8,853 nt of DNA, taken from contig JAIPBB010000225.1 of NCBI GenBank assembly GCA_021739805.1, positions 1 to 8,853 of the forward strand, read 5' to 3'. The first letter of the stretch is position 1; the number at the start of each line of letters is the position of its first letter. The notes under the pieces were generated by a model, which saw only the letters and a program-made list of their open reading frames with translations, was not told where the DNA came from and searched no databases. The stretch is from Saprospiraceae bacterium. GTDB taxonomy: Bacteria; Bacteroidota; Bacteroidia; Bacteroidales; JAIPBB01. Below are positions 4,870 to 8,853 of this stretch, piece by piece. The position numbers were made by a program, and so were the translations under genes.

Positions 4870-6351
4870 GTGAAAATACTATTAGTACATCCGCATTTTC
4901 CGGATTCTTTCTGGAGTTTTAAGCATGCTTTACGATTTATATCAAAAAAGGCTGCTCTGCCTCCTTTGGGATTATTAACCGTTTCGGCAATGCTCCCAGC
5001 AAGTTGGCAGAAAAGCTTGGTTGATATGAATGTAGCTCCCTTGAAATCAAAGGATATTCAATGGGCAGATTATGTGTTTATCAGTGCAATGTATATCCAA
5101 AAAAAATCTGTTGACTTTGTTATTTGTGAATGTATTAGGCTGGGAGTTAAAATTGTAGCAGGTGGCCCTTTGTTTACTCAGGATTATAAAAACTATCCAC
5201 AAATTAATCACCTTATTTGTAATGAAGCTGAAATAACATTGCCTCTTTTTCTCAACGATTTAAAAAATGGTAATCCCAAACAGATTTATAAAACTAGTGA
5301 ATTTCCTGATATTAGGTCAACACCTGTTCCTGATTATCATTTATTATCAATAAAGAATTATGCTTTTATGAATGTTCAGCTTACAAGGGGCTGTCCCTTT
5401 GCCTGTGATTTCTGCGAAATAACATCTTTGTTCGGGCATAAGGTCAGAATGAAAACTACACAACAAATTCTGAACGAACTTGAAACATTATATAAACTGC
5501 GCTGGCGCGGAAATATATTTATTGTTGACGATAATTTTATAGGAAATAAAAATGCCATTAAACACGATTTTCTTCCTGCTTTGAAAGTATGGATGGAAGA
5601 ACACAAGCATCCTTTTACATTTAATACAGAAGCATCCATAAATTTAGCCGACGATGATGAGCTCATGAGACTGATGGCCGAATCAGGAATTAAATCTGTG
5701 TTTATTGGTATTGAAACACCCGAAGAAGCATCTCTTATTGAATGTAATAAAGTTCAAAATAAGAATCGGGATATGATTGCCAGCGTGAAGAAAATACAAC
5801 AAGCCGGAATACTTGTTTCAGGTGGGTTTATTGTTGGTTTTGACAACGATTCGCCAACGGTTTTTCAACGACAGGTCGATTTTATCCAGCAAAGTGGTAT
5901 TGTTTCGGCAATGGTGGGCTTGTTAAATGCACCCAAAAACACAAAACTATATGCTCGCCTTGCATCAGAAGACAGGTTAACAACAGAATCAACAGGTAAC
6001 AATACGGATTTATCTATGAATTTTATTCCTCGTATGAATTACCAGGAACTAATCGCCGGTTATAAAAAAATAATTCGTGATATATATACCACAAAACCTT
6101 ATTATAACAGAATACGAAAATTATTACTTAATTATAAGCCCCACAGCACAAAAACATCAAGCTTCAGTTATTCTGCACTAATTGGTTTCCTGAAATCAAT
6201 TTTTATTATTGGAATGCTTAATAAGGGTAGGGGAGATTATTGGAAATTTATTATTTGGACTCTTTTTATGCGTCCTGCATCAATTGTGGATGCTATTGAA
6301 TATACAATCTATGGTTATCATTTCAGAACAGTTTACGGATTAAGAAAATAA
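4870..6351 (+). CDS. B12-binding-domain radical SAM protein with DUF4070-type C-terminus
   Basis: This 493-residue protein has three parts. Residues 1-135 are a cobalamin-binding-like Rossmann domain (KILLVHPHFPDSFW, ALPPLGLLTVSAML, GVKIVAGGPLF, NEAEITLPLFLNDL). Residues about 163-365 are a radical SAM barrel with the cluster motif C175-x3-C179-x2-C182 (RGCPFACDFC), then IVDDNFIGN, INLADDDELMRLMAESG, VFIGIETP and GGFIVGFD. The C-terminus (about 370-493) is of the DUF4070 type. The DxHxxG cobalamin-ligand motif is absent: the corresponding place reads DMNVAP, as is usual for this subfamily, so cobalamin would lack a protein His ligand. Related enzymes include methylases and hopanoid-modifying proteins; the substrate here is unknown. 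The start is GTG: an in-frame TGA at 4858-4860 excludes a longer ATG start. The cupin gene follows after 17 bp. Confidence 0.9.
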   Translation: MKILLVHPHFPDSFWSFKHALRFISKKAALPPLGLLTVSAMLPASWQKSLVDMNVAPLKSKDIQWADYVFISAMYIQKKSVDFVICECIRLGVKIVAGGPLFTQDYKNYPQINHLICNEAEITLPLFLNDLKNGNPKQIYKTSEFPDIRSTPVPDYHLLSIKNYAFMNVQLTRGCPFACDFCEITSLFGHKVRMKTTQQILNELETLYKLRWRGNIFIVDDNFIGNKNAIKHDFLPALKVWMEEHKHPFTFNTEASINLADDDELMRLMAESGIKSVFIGIETPEEASLIECNKVQNKNRDMIASVKKIQQAGILVSGGFIVGFDNDSPTVFQRQVDFIQQSGIVSAMVGLLNAPKNTKLYARLASEDRLTTESTGNNTDLSMNFIPRMNYQELIAGYKKIIRDIYTTKPYYNRIRKLLLNYKPHSTKTSSFSYSALIGFLKSIFIIGMLNKGRGDYWKFIIWTLFMRPASIVDAIEYTIYGYHFRTVYGLRK

Positions 6352-6368
6352 TAGAAAAAGTCTGAAAT

Positions 6369-6734
6369 ATGATAGTGTTAAAAAATATAAGCAAGATGGA
6401 TGATATGGAACTTGAAAAAGCAAAATCACATATTACAGTAGAAATAATTGAGTATATTCCCAATTCGGTTGTAAGTAAAACGATTCTAAAAAAATCGACA
6501 GGAAATATCAGTGTGATGTCATTTGATACAGGAGAAGGTTTAGTAGAAAAAATCACTCCCTTCGACACCTACACACAAATCATTGAAGGTAAGGCTGAGA
6601 TAGTAATTGACGGAGTATCTATGGTGCTTGAAACCGGTCAATCTGTAATAATACCTGCTCACAAATCTAATCATATTGTAGCAAACGGTCGCTTTAAAAT
6701 GATTCAGACTGTTATAAAAAGTGGCTATGAATAA
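6369..6734 (+). CDS. Small cupin-domain protein with lost metal ligands
   Basis: This 121-residue cytosolic single cupin_2 domain has a short N-terminal segment (IIEYIPNSVVSKTILKKSTG, 27-45) typical of a Bacteroidota/anaerobe cupin group. It is followed by strand motifs SVMSFDTGEGLVE, PFDTYTQIIEGKAEIVIDG, ETGQSVIIPAHKSNHIV and RFKMIQTVI. The first cupin motif normally carries one or two His before PFD (EHTxPFD); here it reads EKITPFD (60-66), so those ligands are gone. His102 of the second motif remains. Metal binding is therefore probably weakened, and a non-catalytic sensing or binding role is possible. It starts 17 bp after the radical SAM gene and shares its transcript. Met10 (6396) is a weaker alternative start. 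Confidence 0.85.
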   Translation: MIVLKNISKMDDMELEKAKSHITVEIIEYIPNSVVSKTILKKSTGNISVMSFDTGEGLVEKITPFDTYTQIIEGKAEIVIDGVSMVLETGQSVIIPAHKSNHIVANGRFKMIQTVIKSGYE

Positions 6735-6799
6735 ATTATTTTTAGGGATATTCAGTTAATGGAGTGTCTTTGCAATATTAGCTTAATAGTCTATGCAAT

Positions 6800-6846
6800 A
6801 AAACTCCAAATATCAAAAAACAAAAAACAAATAAATTCCAAAAATT
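6800..6846 (+). repeat. AT-rich heptad repeat, copy B (partner at 1508)
   Basis: CTCCAA is followed by heptads CAAAAAA (6814), CAAAAAA (6821), CAAATAA (6828) and then ATTCCAAAA. This is the counterpart of 1508-1567. It lies in the convergent gap between the cupin and AraC genes, where no bidirectional terminator hairpin is visible. Confidence 0.7.
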
Positions 6847-6931
6847 AAAATTCAAAAATCCAAACAGTTTAAAATTTAGTAATTTAAAAATTTCAGTATA
6901 TTGTAAATCAGAAAATTTTGTTTATAGATGA

Positions 6932-6973
6932 AAATCTGAAATCTAAAATCGTTAATCGGTGTTCGATATTCAA
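6932..6973 (+). repeat. Six heptads of the AAATCTG/TAATCGG type
   Basis: Consecutive 7-bp units read AAATCTG, AAATCTA, AAATCGT, TAATCGG, TGTTCGA, TATTCAA. The sequence drifts, but the 7-bp phase is kept. It ends 6 bp before the stop codon end of the AraC gene and is related in style to the GGTAATC heptads at 271-305. Confidence 0.55.
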
Positions 6974-6979
6974 ATTATT

Positions 6980-7540
6980 TTAAACATCTTCAAGTGTCCC
7001 ATTCCTTTTGTTTTTAAGATTTTTGAAGTGAGTGGGAGTCAATCCAGTGTATTTTTTGAATTGACTTGACAGGTGGGCAACACTGCTATAGTGCATTTTG
7101 AAAGCTATTTCTGAAAGATTAAGTTCATCATAAACAATCAGTTCTTTTACTCTTTCAATTTTATGAGTTAAGTAAAACTTCTCAATGGTAGTACCTTTAA
7201 CTTCTGAAAAAAGATTAGCGAGATAAGTGTAATCGTAATTGAGTTTTTCACTTAAAAAGTCAGAGAGATTCACTTTAATTTGATCTTCCCTGTAGTGTAC
7301 TAATTCGATAATTGCACTTTTTATTTTCTCAACAAGAATACTTTTTTTATTATCCATTAAATGAAGTCCTGACTTTTTTAAAGCTTTATCTAACTGCTCC
7401 AATTGTTCAGGCTGGATATTGTCAATTATATCAACTTCTCCAATTTTTACATACACGTATCGTAAGCCTAGACTTTCAAGTTCAGCTTTCACTACCATCT
7501 GGCAGCGTATGCAAACCATATTTTTGATATATAATTTCAA
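6980..7540 (-). CDS. AraC-family regulator with N-terminal HMA-like CxxC domain
   Basis: This is a 186-residue protein. Residues 1-60 resemble a heavy-metal-associated ferredoxin-like domain: strand KLYIKNMV, C10-x2-C13, helix QMVVKAELESLGL, strand YVYVKIGEVDII. Residues about 85-175 are an AraC-type double helix-turn-helix; the second one is NLSEIAFKMHYSSVAHLSSQFKKYTGLTPTHFK (141-173), matching the family signature. Such fusions are common in Bacteroidota, often near metal-efflux genes, and may sense metal or thiol state through the Cys pair. No efflux gene is nearby here. The frame is closed by TAA directly before a TTG codon at 7540, so the start is either this TTG, which keeps the first beta strand, or ATG at 7519, which loses it. 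TTG is preferred. The gene is convergent with the cupin. Confidence 0.85.
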   Translation of the reverse strand: MKLYIKNMVCIRCQMVVKAELESLGLRYVYVKIGEVDIIDNIQPEQLEQLDKALKKSGLHLMDNKKSILVEKIKSAIIELVHYREDQIKVNLSDFLSEKLNYDYTYLANLFSEVKGTTIEKFYLTHKIERVKELIVYDELNLSEIAFKMHYSSVAHLSSQFKKYTGLTPTHFKNLKNKRNGTLEDV

Positions 7541-7831
7541 TTAACCTAAATTAATGTAGGATTAAATTCATATTGTAAAGATATATAATTGTTGAAAGAA
7601 ATACAAGAAAAAATTAATTCACCCAATCACCATGAATGCCTAATTATAAATGCAATTAAAATATAATTTGGTTTACGGTAAGTCGTATTTTGTATCTTTT
7701 GTTGAAATTATTCAAATGTTATTTTAGGATAAAATTTGTATAAGAAAACTTCCTTTCTATTTCAGGATTAAACTAATAGAAAGTGTAAAATGATTTTAAA
7801 AAAAATAAAGATAATATTTTATTATATTTTC
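7541..7831. other. Divergent intergenic region between AraC gene and tRNA promoter
   Basis: No gene is visible in this A+T-rich stretch. It holds the probable upstream region of the AraC gene (minus) and ends at the tRNA promoter. I found no copy of the 21-bp direct-repeat promoter here on either strand. Confidence 0.5.
7576..7607 (-). promoter_or_regulatory. Possible promoter of the AraC-type regulator gene
   Basis: On the minus strand TATCTTTA (7583-7576) is one base off TAnnTTTG, and CTTG (7607-7604) lies 20 bp upstream in place of the -33 TTTG. Start would be near 7569, giving a leader of about 30 nt to the TTG codon. Both boxes are imperfect, so this is tentative. Confidence 0.3.
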
Positions 7832-7862
7832 TTTGGTAATCTAAAGTAAATATCTATTTTTG
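7832..7862 (+). promoter_or_regulatory. Consensus Bacteroidota promoter of the tRNA-Ser gene
   Basis: TTTG at 7832-7835 and TATTTTTG at 7855-7862 are separated by 19 bp and match the Bacteroidota -33 TTTG / -7 TAnnTTTG consensus without mismatch. Initiation near 7869 would leave only a few bases before the mature tRNA end at 7875. It is a useful internal reference for the -7 boxes of the other promoters. Confidence 0.8.
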
Positions 7863-7874
7863 CACTCCCATTTT

Positions 7875-7963
<89 letters not shown>

Positions 7964-7990
7964 TGAAACAAGAAGCATAATGATGCAGAT

Positions 7991-8020
7991 GCCGTAAACC
8001 TAGTGTTGACGGCGTTTTTT
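7991..8020 (+). terminator. Rho-independent terminator after tRNA-Ser
   Basis: GCCGT (7991-7995) pairs with ACGGC (8009-8013) around a 13-base loop and is followed after one G by six T (8015-8020). It lies 28 bp past the tRNA end. The stem is short, but position and T-run support it. Confidence 0.65.
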
Positions 8021-8064
8021 GTTTTAGGTAACGAAGCAAAATAATGCATTATAGCACATTTCCG

Positions 8065-8109
8065 CATGTCCAAATCGTGTCCACACTTCTTGATTAATTT
8101 ATGGACATG
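8065..8109. repeat. Inverted repeat CATGTCCA/TGGACATG beside the tRNA
   Basis: CATGTCCA (8065-8072) and TGGACATG (8102-8109) are perfect 8-bp inverted copies 29 bp apart; a further TGTCCA lies inside at 8078-8083. They sit between the tRNA-Ser gene and the integrase remnant. Arm-type recombinase sites would be expected there, but no function is shown. Confidence 0.4.
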
Positions 8110-8202
8110 ATTTAGGTTCTTATGCATCTAGATATAGCCTTTTGCACTTTAGGAATTATTCCATAAATAGTAATTTTGAACCAGTAAAAAAGCTAAAATT
8201 TT

Positions 8203-8289
8203 ATGGAAAACAGAAACACTTTCAGCCCTTTGTTCTTTATTAAGAAACACAGAGCTAATTCAAATGGAGAAGTCTCTATTTATCTATGA
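8203..8289 (+). pseudogene. Tyrosine integrase N-terminal fragment (arm-binding domain)
   Basis: A 28-codon open frame from ATG at 8203 to TGA at 8287 encodes FSPLFFIKKHRANSN followed by GEVSIYL. This matches the start of the arm-DNA-binding domain of Bacteroidota tyrosine recombinases, where the pattern is F-x-LFF-hK-K-x-R-x-N-x-x-GE-x-x-IYLRIT-V-x-G-x-R. The match stops at IYL, exactly before the expected RIT, and no catalytic domain (about 350 further residues) follows in any frame. It is therefore a remnant. It lies about 240 bp downstream of tRNA-Ser and points away from it, the usual layout of an element integrated at a tRNA 3' end. The call rests on a short match and is moderately sure. 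Confidence 0.55.
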
Positions 8290-8439
8290 GTACAGAAAAT
8301 CTTTTTCCCAATCCGGAGTCAACATTACAATTGCTTTAGGTGAAAGAATTTCAATTTCTTTAGACAAAATCTGTTGACATGAATCAATTTTAATCTCTCT
8401 TTTCGAAATTAAATAAGGTAATAAAGTATTAGACCGAGA
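8284..8439 (-). pseudogene. Possible C-terminal fragment of a uracil-DNA-glycosylase-like protein
   Basis: On the minus strand a frame of 51 codons without stop runs down from 8439 to a TAG at 8284-8286. It contains SCQQILSKEIEILSPKAIV and then MLTPDW. The pattern C-x-x-hL-x-x-EIEIL-x-PK-hIV-x-LT is familiar from UDG-superfamily-like proteins of Bacteroidota. There is no start codon, upstream stops close the frame, and the conserved catalytic parts are missing. It abuts the integrase fragment almost base for base, so the boundary at about 8286 may be a recombination joint. The family call is tentative. Confidence 0.35.
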
Positions 8440-8589
8440 TTAGACTTTTTTACTAAGTTAATGGTTTTAAGATAAAGTTTTTATTAGAAATATCTAGTGT
8501 TATTAAATCATTATTACAAAGTAAAAAAACTTATTTTTATAAAAAGAACAACCTTATTAGAAAGCATAACACCCATCTCATTTAAGCTT

Positions 8590-8613
8590 GCGAAACGAAG
8601 TGAGTCTGTCTGG
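8590..8613 (+). repeat. GCGAAACGAAGT repeat, copy 2 (partner at 596)
   Basis: Matches 596-619 at 20 of 24 positions: the first 12 bases are identical, the rest differ by transitions and one transversion. Confidence 0.6.
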
Positions 8614-8671
8614 ATTAACCTTATTGAGAACAATAATTTAATATAGGGCAAATTTAATGAATCTATATTTT

Positions 8672-8720
8672 CCAGCCTATCAAAATAAAATTAAGGCTAA
8701 ATTTTATTTTGATAGGCTGG
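8672..8720. repeat. Perfect 21-bp inverted repeat with 7-base loop
   Basis: The left arm 8672-8692 (CCAGCCTATC at its outer end) and right arm 8700-8720 (GATAGGCTGG at its outer end) are fully complementary around loop AAGGCTA. As RNA the stem extends to 26 bp (8667-8725) with one G-U pair. No U-run follows on either strand, so it is not a standard terminator. It could be a small palindromic mobile element or the relic of inverted transposon ends. Confidence 0.85.
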
Positions 8721-8812
8721 GAAATTTTATTTAGTACTTTATTGTAAAACCAGATTAAATGTGAGTTAATTTCTTTTTGAAATTAATAACAAAGTTTATA
8801 TAAACATTGAAT

Positions 8813-8853
8813 AATCCTGAAGGGATTAAATATGAATAGCCTTGTACGAAGTG
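8813..8853 (+). repeat. REP-like palindromic sequence cut by window end
   Basis: AATCC (8813-8817) pairs with GGATT (8823-8827), followed by AAATATGAATAGCC and CCTTGTACGAAGTG at the edge. The word order (CCTGAAGGGATT, then AATATGAATAGCC, then a GTACGAAGT core) resembles a palindromic repeat found between genes in Bacteroidota. The second hairpin is presumably completed outside the window. Confidence 0.4.

Larger units (their letters stand above)
8440..8853. other. Gene-free A+T-rich tail with repeats
   Basis: I find no credible open frame on either strand. The stretch holds a GCGAAACGAAGT-type repeat (8590-8613), a 49-bp perfect hairpin (8672-8720) and a REP-like sequence running off the window end. 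Together with the gene fragments just before it, it looks like decayed accessory DNA. Confidence 0.5.

Noticed and set aside
4806..4922. 38-codon ATG open frame overlapping the radical SAM start
   Set aside because: It overlaps the conserved first 17 codons of the radical SAM protein in another frame and shows no recognisable motif.
7541..7700. Fifth copy of the direct-repeat promoter upstream of the AraC gene
   Set aside because: At the required spacings from the tentative -7 box the minus strand reads AATTTTTTCT and an unrelated sequence; no half-site pair is present.
8285..8374. Plus-strand continuation of the integrase in another frame (ITIALGERISISLDK)
   Set aside because: It looks vaguely like the next arm-domain strand, but it needs a frameshift plus an inserted stretch; the minus-strand UDG-like reading explains the same bases better.
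8672..8720. Rho-independent terminator
   Set aside because: Stem is perfect, but there is no U-run on either side and no gene ends nearby.

Overview
The window looks like chromosomal DNA of a Bacteroidota (Bacteroidetes) bacterium, genus not identifiable. The support is high A+T content, promoters of the TTTG / TAnnTTTG type instead of sigma70 boxes, absence of Shine-Dalgarno sequences, short outer-membrane beta-barrel and CKKDD-type lipoprotein genes, and long intergenic stretches built from short word-like repeats.

Layout. Bases 1-630 are gene-free and filled with heptamer-periodic repeats. 722-2390 hold a DUF3494 (ice-binding-protein-like) lipoprotein gene and an outer-membrane beta-barrel gene. 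2647-4001 hold two uncharacterised envelope genes: a secreted coiled-coil protein and a single-pass membrane protein with a possible sensor-like domain. 4389-4577 is a small CsbD-like protein. 4870-6734 is a two-gene unit of a B12-binding/radical SAM enzyme with a DUF4070-type C-terminus and a small cupin. A convergent gene (6980-7540, minus) encodes an AraC-type regulator with an N-terminal CxxC metal-binding-like domain. A complete tRNA-Ser(GCU) with a near-consensus promoter and a terminator follows at 7875-7962. The last 890 bases contain no intact gene but hold remnants: the N-terminus of a tyrosine integrase, a minus-strand fragment resembling a uracil-DNA-glycosylase-like protein, a long perfect hairpin and a REP-like tail. 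This is consistent with a decayed integration region behind a tRNA gene.

The main finding is a shared promoter architecture. Four transcription units (starts 722, 2647, 4389, 4870) each have two direct half-sites close to AATTATGTAA exactly 21 bp apart, and each second half-site starts exactly 32 bp before a TAnnTTTG-like -7 box. This is what an activator binding two adjacent helical faces would need (LytTR-type response regulators are one known class with such spacing). It suggests that the DUF3494 lipoprotein, the coiled-coil envelope protein, the CsbD-like protein and the radical SAM/cupin unit form a local regulon. The regulator is not in the window.

A second finding is that most dispersed intergenic repeats, although different in sequence, share a 7-bp period.
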